DNA of 64,000 nucleotides from Dasypus novemcinctus (GCF_030445035.2 NC_080680.1:49427212-49491211), one strand, 5' to 3'. Counted from the first letter of the stretch, positions 45,486-58,889 are shown. The notes: generated by a model not told the origin, from the sequence alone. Translations and numbers: made by a program.

Positions 45486-47278
45486 ATTGCCTTTGACCCT
45501 CTAACTTTGTTTTAGGACTTACTAATGGCTTTTGAATCTCAGTTTGAAAAATACTGATCTTGTATAAATGGAGGAAGTGCTTTCTGAGTATTTTGGTGGG
45601 AGAAGCCACCTTTTACAAAGAAAGACTGCCATTTTCCTCTGGTTGCCTTTTTCTTCTGCTGTATCAAGTACAAATATCTTTCATAGCCCTTGACTAAGTT
45701 CTGGTCTGGAAAGAGATAACCTGAGACGTAATGATTTCCAAGAGCCTCCAGAATTTGCTCCTATCTCTCCAGGCTCCATAGGATTTGGGGCTGTGTCATG
45801 ATGATAACATTTTCCAGAACAGCTAGGGAATATAAGATATTTGCTATATAAGACTGGGACATGTTAGTGAGGTAGGAGGACAACCTGGAAAAGCCTCTGA
45901 GGAGTTGGAACTTCTAGAAGAATTTGTGCAAGACATAGTGCTGGCTGAGAAGGAAGGTAGATTCTACTTTATCTTGGAGATTGGGCAAGTGCAGCAGACA
46001 GGACAGGAAGTTGTGATACACCTTTCCACTCAGCTCAGACAGGTGCTCACCAGTGAGGATTTTATGGTACCTATACCCAGAACATTGAGGAAAGTGTGTT
46101 TGTACATAAGATTCTTCTCAAGATATTTCTGTTCCAAATAGGGTATCATGCCTTATATCAGATCATTGGTCAGACCCATCCCAATAACCTCAGTGGAGCT
46201 ATCCTCCAACATGCCAAATGGTTCTAAGTATAGGAATTGACTGTGAAAAACTTTATTCTTGAAGAAGCTCAAAGATTTTTATTAGGACGATATTGTCCAG
46301 AGGTTCTTCCATGATGTTTGGAGTTAAGTATAAGACTTTTTCCTAAAGTCATCCTGTTTCCTGGCAGCTCTCTTTTGAACACGGTAGCACTATTGTCCTT
46401 GGATCCACCCACACTTGGAAACTCTGGAACCCAGAGTTTTTCAGTGTTGGTGAAGATCAGTGTTTTAGAGATTGGGATCACCATTTTATCACCCTTTCCT
46501 CTGCTCAACTCTACCTGTAAACTTACTCCTAAGAGGTGTAAACTTGGTCTAATTGAAATGCTCCTGTGTTAAAAATGGTGTTCATAACTTATCAGGAGCT
46601 GAGAACTTGGGGGAGAATTTTGTATTCTCTACCATTGGATTCTGCAGATTCTTTCTGAAACAAGGAAGCTACTTGGAACTGTTGGTCTTTTTGGTTCTAG
46701 AAAGGATCTCCATAGCTCTAAGTAACATGCTTATACATTCCTTTACTTCCTGACATACCAAACTTAGATATTATTTCTTTACCTCCACTTTGAAAAGTGA
46801 AAATTTAATTTCTCTTTTCTCCCAGTCAATCACTTTCTCTAAATTATACCACACTTTAATGTGCATCGTATTTGAACTGTGTTTTCTTATTTAGTTTTTT
46901 TTCCCCTAGTTTTCTATTCAGTCTGTTACTTCAGACTAGAAGACTAAAATGATAGTTTAACTGTAAATGTTTGCCATTGGGATAGATCCCTTGGGATGTT
47001 TACTTGAAAAAGTCACAGTTATTCCTTCCCACCCCACATACCTTAGGAAACAGCTTTAATTACCAAGCATGTGTCTGGAAGTACTCTTTTACTCCTTTGC
47101 ACAGTTGGGATAACATGTTTACATTTCCCTACCTTGCCAGGCATATACATTTCCCAACAATCTCAGCTTTGAGCAGTATTATCTGTAAAGAAAGTGATGG
47201 AAACTCTCTGACTCCTTAACTGTTTCTGAATATTCCTTTTACCTTCACAAGCTTCTCTTCCCTGGATTAAGATGAATC
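45486..47278. other. Unassigned sequence
   Basis: No gene or repeat I can name in 1.8 kb. A plus-strand frame at 45905-46141 (78 codons, acidic start) was inspected and not recognised. Confidence 0.35.
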
Positions 47279-48070
47279 CATTCATTCATTTAATAAATAA
47301 GTACTAAGCACTATGTTCCAAGCACTATTATGATAAAGGAGACAGATCAGATACCCATCCTCAGGGGACTTAGAGTGTAGCTGAGAAGACAAGCAATGAA
47401 TATGTGTTAACTGTAAGGTGTGATGAGTTCTATATAAGGGGAAATATAGATGCACATAGCAGAGGGACCAAAGGTAGTCCAGATGTGAGAAGAAGAGTGA
47501 ATTCCAGCTGGGCCTTGAAGGGTGATATGGAAAGTGTTCTGTAGGAGGCATATTGTTTTAAATAAGGAAATGGTGCATTTAATCTTCCAGAAGTGAGAGA
47601 GAGCCTACATGGGGTTTTCAAGGAACCAACAGCAATTCAGAATGCCTAAACATGTGGAGTGCATGAGGGAGTCTGGTAGAAAGGAGACTAGACAGATAGG
47701 CAAGAGGCAAACTGTACTAGGGCTTTCAATGAGCTAGGTTGAAGAATCTATCTTTACAGTCAATAAGAATGGAAAGGCATTAAAATGTTTTAAACCATGA
47801 AGATGTGACATAACCATATTTATGTCTTGGAAAGATCATTCTAGTTGCATGGCATGATTATGTATGTAATATGTATGTAATATGATTGAGGGAAAGGGTG
47901 GAGGCCAGAATAGATGCCCAATGTTTTGGTGTGAACAACTGGATTGGTAATGAGTGTGAACGAAGAGACACAGAGAAGACACAGAATTGAGAGAAAAGTA
48001 TTAACTTAAACATTGGACATGTTGATTTTAAAGGAGGCTACAAAGAATGCAAAATGAAATTTTCAGAGGG
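47279..48070 (-). repeat. L2 LINE, antisense
   Basis: Long reversed L2: 'attcatttaataaataagta', 'ctaagcactatgttccaagc', 'aggggacttagagtgtagct', 'agctgggccttgaagggtga', 'ctagttgcatggcatg', 'aaacattggacatgttgatt'. Confidence 0.8.
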
Positions 48071-48079
48071 ATTTGGTCA

Positions 48080-48295
48080 TAGGAGTTGGAAAACTGCCAG
48101 ATAGTAAATATTTTAAGCTTTGAGGGCCAGAAGATCTCTGTTGAATGACTCAACTCTGCTACTGTGGTACAAAAGCAACCATTGACAATATGTAAATATA
48201 GGAAAGTAGCTGTGTTCCAATATAGCTTTATTTATAAAAACGGGGAGGACAAGATTAGGACCCTGAGCCATAGTTTGTTGGCCCCTGAGCTAGGA
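48080..48295 (+). mobile_element. hAT-type MITE
   Basis: 'actgccagatagtaaatatt', 'ttaagctttgagggccagaa', 'tccaatatagctttatttat' and 'gagccatagtttgttggccc' are the same element as the split copy at 6846-8007. Formal family name uncertain. Confidence 0.75.
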
Positions 48296-49789
48296 AAATG
48301 GAGCTGAGAAAATGGAATATCTACTCAATGACCTTTATTTGAAGAGATATCTTTTTTCATAATGTCTGTAAGCATCCAAATTTTTGCTAAAGATCCTTAA
48401 CTGAGAATTATAGGATAAAAATCCAATTGTCTGGTACATCTTGGAGTGATTTTAAATAAAGTTATACTGCAAAAAATGGTACCGTAAATCACAAGCCAGG
48501 GTGGAGGAAGTTGTTACTGGATGGAAAACTGTGCAAAGCAATGAGAGGCAAGGGAGCCTCATTACATGAGGCAGTTTGTCACCAAAGCAAAATGAAAAAC
48601 CTGGGCCAAGAGGAGCCACATGGGGGAATTCACTCCCTGTGACACCAAACTCCTCAGGTACACAAGAGTTTTGTCTTTGGCAAAGCTGCTTTGCCTTGTC
48701 AAGTCAATAAAGCTATGAACCAACTGTCTTTCTCTGCTTGGGAAGGGACCAAGTATACATCCCCTGGGGAAGAGTTGATATTTTAAAAGGCATTTTTTTC
48801 CTTCTCTTTCTTTCTATCCTCAAATAAACTACTATATTCTTGATTCTCAAATGATTCTTATCTGAAAATGCTCTGCCCTGAACCAAAATGTTTAAGCAGA
48901 CTCCCTCTCTTCCAGAGGAGAATAGTTGTGGGTGGTAATTGGGACAGCATGCTTTCACTCAGTCTGCCTCTACTCTGGGATTGTCAACGTCTTGTTAATG
49001 AGGCCTCAGGTAGCCACTCCCACCCCCACCTTCTTTCCTTGGAAGCTCAAGAAACTTAGCAGGTGGCATCTAATTTATCCTCTCAGGATTACTGGGAGTC
49101 AAGTCGGAGTGGGCTTGTCTACACCTTCTTTGTATTGTTGAGAACATTAAAGCACAGGTAGGTCAAGCAGTACTCAGTGGTTATCCAGGCAGATGAGAAA
49201 CATGTGTCCTACTGTTTGTTCCAGGAGTGGGGATTTTCACACTGTTAAGGCCCAGACTCCGCACAGGGGCCCTGGCGGGGCATGGAGACTGAAGGGAGTG
49301 CTATTGGGGCGTTCTAGACTTCTTTCTCCTCCAAAACTCCCTCATACTTCAACCAGAAGCAATATTTTTTCTTCTTTCATCTTTTTACTCTTCTTTTTGA
49401 GGTTGCATTTAAGAATTCTGTAGCTTCGAAAAGAAAAGGCTATATTGATGAAATCATGTGCCTTTTGTTTATGAATCTGTACTGATTCTATTCCGAGGTG
49501 GCCTAGGACTCCTGTAGCATAGTTCTTACTTTATACATTTGTTATCTTTATAGATACATGTATAAATACATTTGTTAGTACCTATTATGATCTTTACAAA
49601 TACATTTGTTAGTACTTTTATGCTTTGTGTTTATCTGTGGCTGTGATGGTGAGCTTCTCTAGTGAGTGCAACAAATTTTCCTCATCTGTGTAATCTCCTG
49701 ATATATGTGACACCAATAAACTGGACTGAATTATTAAGGAATGCATAGATGAGTGGATGCATGAACTAGATAGCTTCTGTTTGGATTTT
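48296..49789. other. Unassigned; possible old L2 piece
   Basis: 48480-49140 is repeat-poor. 49630-49780 weakly resembles an L2 3' end. No gene seen. Confidence 0.4.
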
Positions 49790-49965
49790 ATTTGAGGCCA
49801 GTCATACCTAAACAGCTAATTCACTTACTTTATATAACTCTGGCCCACCAGCCTATGAGCTTGGTGGATCATCTCTCATTTGTCTTTGTGTATTTGATAC
49901 TTAGAACTTAGCCTGGCTCAGTAAGCTTCCAATAAATAAATGATAGAATGATCAGGAAGATGACC
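49790..49965 (+). repeat. L2 LINE 3' end, sense
   Basis: 'cagcctatgagcttggtgga', 'cttagcctggctcagtaagc' and 'caataaataaatgatagaat' follow the L2 3' end. Confidence 0.65.
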
Positions 49966-49979
49966 TTATAGTCACAGTG

Positions 49980-50115
49980 AGTCTTCCAGCTGAATTCCTG
50001 CCAATAAACTCATCGAGGACCTGGTGTATTCCAGGCAATAAATTTAGTGCTGGGGTTACAGAAACTAGTAAAAATCTGGTCCCTGCACTGAAGGGATTTT
50101 GTTATCCAGAGTCAG
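49980..50115 (-). repeat. L2 LINE 3' end, antisense
   Basis: 'gaggacctggtgtattccag', 'ttagtgctggggttacagaa', 'ctggtccctgcactgaaggg' are the reversed L2 3' end. Confidence 0.65.
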
Positions 50116-53100
50116 AAGTTTGGCAATCCATGGAGGTTAGGAAGAAGTCAGGGTTACCCTACCCAAAAGTAGGCAGGAACCAGGTTCCAGGCTTGTAGCA
50201 ACACTCAACGGGGTGTTAGGGAAGGGGCTGGGAAGGGGAAGGGCTAGACTTCCAGGGGCATCACAGAACTCTAAAGTTTCTTCAAGTCATGTGTCCTGTC
50301 CTTCTCCTGCCCAGTACTTGTGTTGTGTTATAGTAAGCCGCTAGTACTGATGGCAGTTCTTATTTTTCCTCACATATGTTGGTGCCTATTGTAGTTTATA
50401 GGTGAACTTTGCCTTCCTGCTGGCCACTCTGTGGATACATAGGCTGCTTTGTTTGCCTCGGTTTTCCCCCCTTCCTATAAGGGAGAACATATCTTTGTAG
50501 ACTCTCTTCCACCACTTTAAATGAAAGCAGACAATCATCATCTCTTTCCCATCAGTTTTCCTATCAGCCAGTGAAGTTCTGCAGTCTGTTTTGCCAGTTA
50601 AAACACTAAAATTCTGCCCTCTTACTTGCATGTACATTGTTGAATGAAATGCTGGATTCTCCTGTCTCCATGCCTAAGCTTTCTTTGGCTGGTCTCCCTT
50701 CATGTGAAATATCCTGCCCTGTGCAGCTCAAATAATTTTCTGTAGTGATTGCATCAGTTTACTCCAGATCTCTCTGTACTTGGAGTTGGCTGAAGACCCT
50801 CATCAGAGCTCTCCCCTTCCCAGCTAATCGCACCTTTCTCATGTTCTCCTGGGCCACCCTCAGCTTGTCTCTGGCCTCCAAGGTCTGTCACAGATGTTGG
50901 TTCCTTCCAGGAGCCTCTCTGGTTTCCCACAGTAAAATGGCATCTCTCATTCCTTGAGCTTGCATCCCTTTGTGGCTTGTTTGAGGCACTTTTCATAGTC
51001 TTCCCATAATGATTATTAGTTTTTATATGTTTTTCACTACCTTCTAAATCATAAGCACTTTGAGGGTTGGGGGGGGGGGCCAGTTTTTCTCATCTTTTCT
51101 ATCCTCCACAGCATGTATCTCATTTTCTGTCTAGTGATTGATAGATATTCAATTAATTTTATGTCACTTCTCTTTGATCTGGAATGACAGATTTCACCAA
51201 ATGTGCCACCTTCAAAAAATTGGTAGTGGGCAATTAAGGTTCCAGATAGAAAGGAAGTGATCTGAGTCAATAGGAAAGTTGTCCTAACCAGTTACCCAAT
51301 CTGTCACTGATGAGGGATGGGCAGGGGGTGGGGAGGGGATATGGCTCATATACCATATTTTTGCCAATCCTTTTCTATCCTTCCTCATTACCTTTGACTT
51401 ACCCAAGTTTATTTTCTTGCCTTTTTTCCTAACTTGATTCTGTTTTTTTATTGTTTTTATGGACATTTCTCTAATTTTCATCAAATGCTCAGAATACTTT
51501 TTTTTCTTTTAATGCATGGGATTTCTTTCCTTTAAATTACCATCAAACATCCCAAGTCCTATGATGATTTCTACCAGTACAATGTCCTGTTTCATAATCT
51601 CTTTAACAGTCAAAGTTTCCCCTTTTATTAGAGAAATAAAGTACAAATATAAGTATGAAGTGTGATTGTGTATCATTAGGATGGTTGCAAGATTTGCTTG
51701 CATTCTAAATAAATTATTTGAGTCTGGAAAACAGCCACCTTTGAAGTGGTTGTTTACCATTAAGTGGTTATTGAAAGCTGAGGAAAGAGGGCTTAAAGCT
51801 TAAGGTAACTCTGTTAATTGAAATAAATCAGAAATGAAGACAAAGCTTCTCTGAAAGTACATTCTCACCAGGGCTCACTTTGGGCAAGACAGGGAAATGG
51901 GAACAAGTTTTTATCAGATAATCAGGCGAATGGGAAAAGAGTCAAGTCCATAGTCCATCAGATAGTCAGCTAACTGGCGATCTGTGTCTGTATTCACTGA
52001 AATAAATATTAAAAATTAGAAGGGAAATTATACATCAGTTATTCAAACACTCATTTTCTGTTGAAAGCTAAGTGCAGAGGGGTTAGTTTAGAGAGTTTCT
52101 GAGGTTATTCCACCTTGAATTATATAGAGCAGGAACTGGGTTCTCTTAACTGCTTGTCTGTGTCCTTTTCTATATGTGTAGTTTGCTTGAGAGCATATGG
52201 AGACGTATCCTGACCTTGTTTTCTAATCCCAAGCATTGACTAATGGTGGGGATTTCATGCTAGGTGGAGCAGAAGGGCAAGCCCGGACTGTCTTATGAGG
52301 AAGCGCTGGTGTAGGGAGATGAGGAAAGTGTGAACAGCATCCTTCAACTCAGGTATGACCCACAGGTAGCACCTTGAGCACCTCGGACTTGCATATAACA
52401 GACAGGTAGTACACTGAGCATTCTTCAGCACACGTTTAAACACAGGCAGTATCAGAACATCCTTTCATTTGGGCAAACAAACATGACTCTGCTTCCCACA
52501 TAGGATTACACAAGAATGTAAGTAACTCAGTCGCATCTAACTTTTATCAAATCGTAAGTCCTTCTCACCCTGGGGGATGGGTGGGGGGTGGAGTGTGGAT
52601 CGGAAAGTAGACACAACTGAATTTGTTTTTGCTAATTGATACTGTTGCTTAAATTGCTCATTAAGACCCAAGCCACTTGGAGGGAGCTTGTCTTCTTATC
52701 CCACACGCAGTGTACATGCTGAATAAATACAGATGATTGATCCGGTTTGACCAAGAGGAATCCTACACAGAGATTTCAGAGCCATTGGCCTCCCTAACTT
52801 GTTTCAGTTGCTTGAAACTTTCTGAAAGATTATCCTCTGGGCTTTAAATTTCCACGCTTGATTTCATCCCAAAGGTGAGTTTTTGGTCATTGAATGTTGA
52901 GAGAAACATCTGTTCAGCTGTTTTTGACTCGGGCAGAAGAGGAAAGAAAAAAGCCTACCCTCAGCTTTATGCTGTAAAAGCCATTTAAGATTATTTTTGC
53001 ACATGAATAACTCCAACACAGAGTAAATTTAAAATTTAAAACTTTTCATGTACCTGCTCCTCACAGGGGAGGAAGCTGGGTCATTTTGAAAAAACAAAAA

Positions 53101-53439
53101 TTTAATAAATGCATATGCAAAACATTTTCAAGTGACCAAAATTTGTGTATGCAGAGCCTGGCTTTAAGGGATAGTTTCCATGGCTCAAAATAGCTCTAAT
53201 CCTTAGGGTATGGTTTTTTGTATGTCTGATCATAAATTTGTTGGAGGTTAGTGATACTGTATCATGTAGACAAGAAGGAAGGAGTCAAAGCTTTTGTTTT
53301 ATTCTGTTTTTTTTTTCTTACCCTGTTTTACTTCTTGTGGAACATGTGTTGTTTATTCTGATGATCAAGGAAAGGTAAGCTTCACTTTTGCTACTTAAAT
53401 CTCAACCCTGAGACATCCTTTTTACTTGCTACCTGTTTC
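50116..53439. other. Unassigned, mostly single-copy-looking
   Basis: No gene or named repeat in 3.3 kb. An 11-nt G run lies at 51069-51079. 52500-53050 has balanced composition and could be conserved, untested. Short open frames here (<=84 codons) show no domain. Confidence 0.35.
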
Positions 53440-53625
53440 TGTAGGACCCATCACACCTTGTGCACTCCATCCCCTATTTTGCTTACATCACATCATCTGT
53501 CTTCAACACTAGCCCCTAAGCAATTTAGGACAGAGATTGTACTTTATTTGCTTTTGTGTTCCCTGTGTCTAAGTCTGGGCTTGGTATACATTGGGCATTC
53601 ACTAAATGTTGGATTACTGGATGGT
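53440..53625 (+). repeat. L2 LINE 3' end, sense
   Basis: 'cagagattgtactttatttg', 'ttccctgtgtctaagtctgg', 'gcattcactaaatgttggat'. Confidence 0.65.
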
Positions 53626-54509
53626 AGAAGGCAGGTGTTCATGTAAGATGGTCTTGTCATCTGCTCCCCAAAAGGGTCTACCTTAGTTGTTAGAAATCAA
53701 GCTCGAAAGTACTTATTTACAACCTTGTAACACTCCTACCCTCATTTTATAAATGTTAAATATCACACCACTCTTCCAGTTTTTAAAAAATCCTCCTGGC
53801 TCATGATTACACACAAGTTGTTGCTATGCTTGAATATTTTTAGTGCATTATAAAAATAATAAAGCTATTTGTTTTCCTCCCAACATGTAATATTGAATAT
53901 GCTTGAAGGCTAGTCTCCCTCCACCTCTGCTCTCCCAGAAGTTTTATTCCCACTGTGGGGCCTGCTGTGCTCTCAACCACCTGTGTCCCTCCTTCCCCTG
54001 CTCACAAGAATGATAGCTTTTAACATCTTCACGGATAGTGACTACACAGGAAACTTGCCATTTGAATTCCGTTCCCATGTTTAATCATCCTTGCAGTCAG
54101 GAAGCTCTGACCTAAATCCCTGTGGTTACATATTCTCCAATATTTAGTTTTGAGAACAGCTGGTCAATGTCCCTTATCCTACTCCTTCACGTAGAGAAAG
54201 AAAGTTAATGAGGTTGGTGCTCAGTTTTCTTTTCTTTCTAGATGAAAGGACCCCTAACCCCATAAACTTTTTTCCTATGGGACTGATTTAGAGACTCTTA
54301 AATTTCAGTTGATATCTTCTACATTCTTTAGTCTTTCTCCAATTTTCTGCTCTGTTCTTTAAACAGTCTGGGCAAGGCTAGGTGTCTTGGAGAAACAACT
54401 TATTTGCTTCCTTTTTAGAGGAGAAAAGTAGGCCTCAGGGGTGGAATGACTACATAGAACCACATAAGAATTGATAGGAGGGCATAAAATAGAACTGAAT
54501 AAAAGAACT
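53626..54509. other. Unassigned sequence
   Basis: No gene or confident repeat. Confidence 0.4.
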
Positions 54510-54690
54510 CACAGTACTCAGTGGAAAGAGCATTTGGAATCAAGAACAGGGTTTGAGTTCAGTGCCTACTTGCGGTGCCATTCAATTCTCTGGGTCTCAG
54601 TTTTCTCATCTGTCAAATGGGAATAAAAATGTATTCTGTCTCCTTCCTGGAGATATTATCAAGTCCATAAGGGAAAATAAAAGATAAAGA
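54510..54690 (+). repeat. MIR SINE, sense
   Basis: 'cagtggaaagagcatttgga', 'agggtttgagttcagtgcct', 'tctcatctgtcaaatgggaa' (54603). Confidence 0.8.
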
Positions 54691-55699
54691 TATATTATGC
54701 AGTTTTATACAGAAGGGTCATTAGTACTTAAGGGAAACAGTAAAATGCCTCCAGAATGTTAAGAAAATGTTAACTCCTTAAAGTGCATTGAGGGAGAATT
54801 TAAATGTAGCAAAGGGGATTAGTTATTCATTGTAGTAAATCAATGGTTGAGATAGTCTGAAAATATCAAACTCAATAGAGATGATCAGGTAGAAGAATTA
54901 GGAAAGCATATTAAATTACTCAGTGTCTACTGTGTCATGAGAAATTAATGTATTATTTTTAGCATATGCAACCAAATTTGGTGGTAGTCTTTTTCTCCTC
55001 TTTTCACAAGGGATCTGTGCTCAGACAGATTAAATAATTTGCCCGAGGCATTACTACCACTCAAGGCAGAGCCTGGACAAGGACCATCTCCTCAGGTCTA
55101 CTCTTACTAGAGTCTGTTAACAGCTAAGCCCTAACCTGATACCTTGTAGTTTTATGGTTGATGATGTAATATGATTAAGTAGAAACAAAATCATTTACAT
55201 TGAAACAGCTTAAGCTGACTAATGAGAAGCTGAAATATAAATCATGTTATAGAAAGACAATGTTAATAGAGAAGGTAAAATTAATGGAATGTAAGGAAAG
55301 AAATCTCAAAGAAGAAAAAACTTTTAGTGTTTTGTCTTCGCTGTTCTGGGGAGAGTGCACTCCCGCAGAGAAAAAGAAAATGATGCCATGGGTACTGGGG
55401 AAAAAATTCCATGTCACCATCTCTCTCCCTTGACCTGCTTCCATGTATACCATATACGCTTAGGCTGAACAAAGTTAATAGAAACATCTTTCCCTTTATA
55501 TAGCAATACTTTGGCAGAATGGTTTCCACATCAGACTCTTGAAAGTTGGGTTATTGTGTGTCAGTTCTGAAAGGCTTAACTGGTGAGCAGCCCTCCTTTT
55601 GTGACATGTCATTGATTTTTCAGATTTCAACTTTCACAGTGTTATTATTTTTGTTTCTACTGTAACCTTGTTAAAATGATAGAATATTAGATGTTAGCA
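54691..55699. other. Unassigned; possible MIR trace
   Basis: 55010-55120 may be a reversed MIR ('cagacagattaaataatttg', 'cccgaggcattactaccac'). No gene seen. Confidence 0.4.
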
Positions 55700-55830
55700 C
55701 CATTACTCTCATTGTAGGGGTGCTGCCAGGTTAAATGACTTGCTGCAGTCATGTAACTTGTGATAGTATTTAAGCATGAACCCAGTTCTCCTGAGATCCA
55801 TTTGAACTCCCTCTATTTTTCCTTATGATA
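55700..55830 (-). repeat. MIR SINE, antisense
   Basis: 'ccaggttaaatgacttgctg' then 'aagcatgaacccagttctcc'. Confidence 0.6.
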
Positions 55831-56039
55831 TCTATTTTTTGCATTCTGCCTTTCATCAAGTTTATTTATTTATTTTTGGAAAAGTCCTCTTTATCTGGGA
55901 CAATGGCTGCTTGTGTTATCTATGTTTTATTATTTTTTTCTGTAAACCCAGATGATATCACTTCATAGGGATATCATGGGAATGAAATGAGACAATTGTA
56001 AAACATCTGCACCTTGCTTAACATGCAGTAGATGCTGAA

Positions 56040-56132
56040 TAATGCTAATTCCCATTCATTCCTTTACTCTAGGCACTCTGCAGACATTTCTAAAATGAAC
56101 TAGGCTTTTATTACTTTCTCCCACTAGACTAG
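56040..56132 (+). repeat. L2 LINE, sense (part 1)
   Basis: 'cattcctttactctaggcac ... cccactagactagaaatc' matches the L2 region just before the 'gggcagggacc' block. Interrupted by MER5A. Confidence 0.5.
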
Positions 56133-56322
56133 AAATCAGTGGTTCTCAACCCAGACTGTAATTGGAATCACCTGGGAAGATTTAAACACTACTGATATCT
56201 GGGCCTCACACCCACAGGTTCTGATTTAATTGCTCTGGGGGAGGAGAATGGTCTGGGATTAAAAAAAAAAAAATCTCTCCAGGTATTTGGAAAGTGCAGC
56301 CAAGGCTGAGAACCTCTGCCAA
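56133..56322 (+). mobile_element. MER5A DNA transposon, sense
   Basis: 'cagtggttctcaacccagac', 'attggaatcacctgggaaga', 'cacaggttctgatttaattg', 'caaggctgagaacctctg': near-complete hAT-Charlie MITE ends, inserted in an L2. Confidence 0.88.
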
Positions 56323-56420
56323 AATTAGAAGTTTTGTTCTACTTATCTTTGTAATCTCAGGACCAAGCTGAGCACCTGGTACATTGCAGACACTCAATTA
56401 TGAATTATTTGGAAGAATAT
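56323..56420 (+). repeat. L2 LINE, sense (part 2)
   Basis: 'tacttatctttgtaatctca', 'agcacctggtacattgcaga', 'cactcaattatgaattattt' resume the L2 3' end. Confidence 0.65.
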
Positions 56421-56689
56421 AAATGGCCATGCACTCACTTATTCATTTATTTGTTCACTCATTCATACATTTATTAACTCCTTCAAATGATCCCATCAGA
56501 TATAATCCAAGCTGTACTTTCAGTTTACCAAGCTGGTTATTTTCTTCATCAAAACACAACATTCTTTTCATCCTAATGTGCTTTATTCTTTCTTTTTTAA
56601 TTGCAGGCTTCTAGAAAACTTAGAGATCAATTAAGTGTTAATTGATTAGTAAATTAATTATTTCATGTATTTGTTCATGGCGGCAGTGA

Positions 56690-56840
56690 CCATTTTTTGA
56701 GCCCCTACTACATTCTAGCTACTGAGCTGGGCAAAAGAGATACAAAAATAAGACAAAAACTGGGTTCAGGGAGCAGCAAGTCGAGTGGTGAGATGATCAT
56801 ATAAACAATTGTGATATTTGATGAAGACTGGGTAATGTGT
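56690..56840 (-). repeat. L2 LINE 3' end, antisense
   Basis: 'tttttgagcccctactacat', 'tctagctactgagctgggca', then 'tcagggagcagcaag'. Confidence 0.55.
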
Positions 56841-57752
56841 GGCCTCTCACTTGCCTAGCAACAGCTATTATTTTTGCCCTGTATCTTTTCTCTTTGGTCT
56901 AGTTTTGCTCTGATTTTATTATAATATATATATATTGTATTTACCTTCAATCTGAATAGTCTTTTATGGAAGTAGTTGGCTGAGACAACGAAACTGATAA
57001 ATAAGCTGAATGACTAAGAAAGCATTCTGGTGCACAGCCTGACACTCTCCAGATAAAACCCCAGAAAACTATCTGTCTTTGTCCTATCAGAGGAGCTTTT
57101 TTACCATGACATTTTGATAGCATTGATTATTTATAGCAAAGATTTATTTCTATTCTCTGTCCTTTTCCATTACACATGAAGTATATTTAAATTATGCAGT
57201 TTTAGAATGCACTTTCCTAATTACAGGGGGAAAATTCTTGGCAATTTTAAGAGATTAGACTTTTTTCCTTATCTTATGACTGAATTACACCCACCTACCC
57301 TACCTGCTATCTGGGATAGTCCCTTGGGAAGCATTCACTTTAGATGACAAGGCAGGGGGTTGGGCTCCATTTGGCCAATGAAAATAAGTATTACAATTTT
57401 TGGGGGGAGGGAGGAAGATAGAAAAAATATTTTAAGCTTTTAAAAATCTTATCCATTCGATGGATAATTAATCAGTGTGACTCATTTAAAGCTCAATGCC
57501 AAGTTAAAGGTACTTAGTATGTGGGGCTGGTTAGTCAGTCACCTTACAAGGCTCTTTGAGAATGGGATCAAAACAGAGAAGTCTTTATTGAAGGTGTTAG
57601 AAGCATCTAGAGAATGAGTTGTGGTTGGATGAAGGCATCCTAGAGGAAAGCTGAGGATTGGAGGCCCTGAAAATACATGTATGTATTTCTAATACTTTGG
57701 GACTATGTGAGAAGAGGAGGGAGATGCTAAAAGATAGATCAGGAATATTGTT
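56841..57752. other. Unassigned, repeat-poor
   Basis: No gene. 56926-56936 is a short (at)n. 57000-57260 contains several GATA/TATC words and AT-rich cores; possible regulatory DNA, untested. Confidence 0.4.
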
Positions 57753-57965
57753 TGTCTAGAGGGTTTGTCAACCTCATTGACCTTTGAGGCCAGATAATTC
57801 TTTGTTGTGTGGTGACTTACATTGTAGGATGTTTAGTAGCAACCCTATACTCTACCCACTAGATTCCCCTTGCCTTCACTGTTACAACCCAAAATAGCTC
57901 CAGACATGGCCAAATATCACTTGGGGAACAAAATTGTCAGTTGAGAAAACTGGTCTAGGGCAAGC
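57753..57965 (-). mobile_element. MER20 DNA transposon, antisense
   Basis: 'gtcaacctcattgacctttg', 'aattctttgttgtgtggtga', 'ttgtaggatgtttagtagca', 'tctacccactagattcccc', 'tggccaaatatcacttgggg' are a full-length reversed MER20. Confidence 0.88.
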
Positions 57966-57989
57966 CCAAGGTGATTGCAGTCAACTACT

Positions 57990-58333
57990 TTTTAAAAACC
58001 TATAACATAAGGAAGAGGATGTGGCTCAAGTGATTGGGCTCCCATCTACCATATAGGAGGCCCTGGGTTCACTTCCCAGGGCCTCCTTGTGAAGGCAAGC
58101 TGGCCCGCACCCATGGAGAGCTGATGGCCTGAGCCTGCAGAGAGCTGATAGCCCACACTCGTGGAGAGCTGGTGCAGCAAGATGACGCACCAAAGGGAGA
58201 CAAGCAGACACAGAAGAACATACAGCAAATGGATGCAGAGAGCAGACAGCGAACAAAGTGGCAAGGTGGGAGGGAAAAATGAAAAAATAAAAAATAAAAT
58301 AAATATGTATATATATATTTTAAAAACCTATAA
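57990..58333 (+). repeat. DAS-type tRNA SINE, sense, with TSD
   Basis: The insert 58006-58317 lies between perfect 16-bp copies of ttttaaaaacctataa (57990-58005, 58318-58333). The head carries A-box-like 'tggctcaagtgattgg' and B-box 'gggttcacttcc' (58065-58076). The body has a ~21-24-bp internal array (58098-58172). The tail is (aaaat)n. Confidence 0.92.
58098..58172 (+). repeat. SINE-internal ~22-bp array
   Basis: Three to four units built on 'ggagagctgatggcc' (agctggcccgcacccatgg, agctgatggcctgagcctgc, agctgatagcccacactcgt). Confidence 0.7.
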
Positions 58334-58539
58334 TGTAATCTCAAGTTATAATCTATTAATTATAAAGCTAGAAAGAACAGGAATGCTGTATATATGATTA
58401 TCCACCATTAACATTAAGTGAACAAATTAGGAATGAATTGCAAATGAATATAGCCAGGAAATGGCCTAGGTATGGGAAGATTAGAGCTTAAAACAAACTC
58501 ATTTGTGTAGGAACTATCATTTTTCTAAGAGTAAGAAGT

Positions 58540-58835
58540 CAGAGCACAGTCTCTAGAATCATATTCTGGGTTTCATTTTATTTATTCCTTCATTCATCCA
58601 TAAACAAATACATTTTAGTACCTGTCATGCATGTTTATGGGATACATTAGTGAGTAAAATGATCACTTCTTAGCTGTGTAATCTTGAACAGTATGTTAAC
58701 TTCTTAGAGCCTCAGTTTTCTCATTGATAAAATGGGGATTGTAATATCTACATACCCCACTATTAATTAAGGGTTGAAAGATAATGCAATAAAGCTCATA
58801 GTATTTACAGATATCTCCTGTTGGTTCTGTTTCCC
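58540..58835 (+). repeat. MIR SINE, sense, with an antisense L2 end inside
   Basis: MIR halves at 58540-58570 and 58665-58790 ('ctgtgtaatcttgaacagta', 'tctcattgataaaatgggga') flank a reversed L2 3' end (58575-58665, 'attcatccataaacaaatac'). Confidence 0.6.
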
Positions 58836-58889
58836 TAGATAACCCTGACAAATACAGTATATTATATATATAAAAGGTAATGCATAGGA

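Noticed and set aside
45905..46141. 78-codon acidic frame as a small gene or processed pseudogene
   Set aside because: No known family, no poly(A) tail or target duplication, and flanking frames are closed.
51069..51079. 11-nt G run as a G-quadruplex regulatory site
   Set aside because: A single homopolymer run without further G blocks; likely a slippage product.
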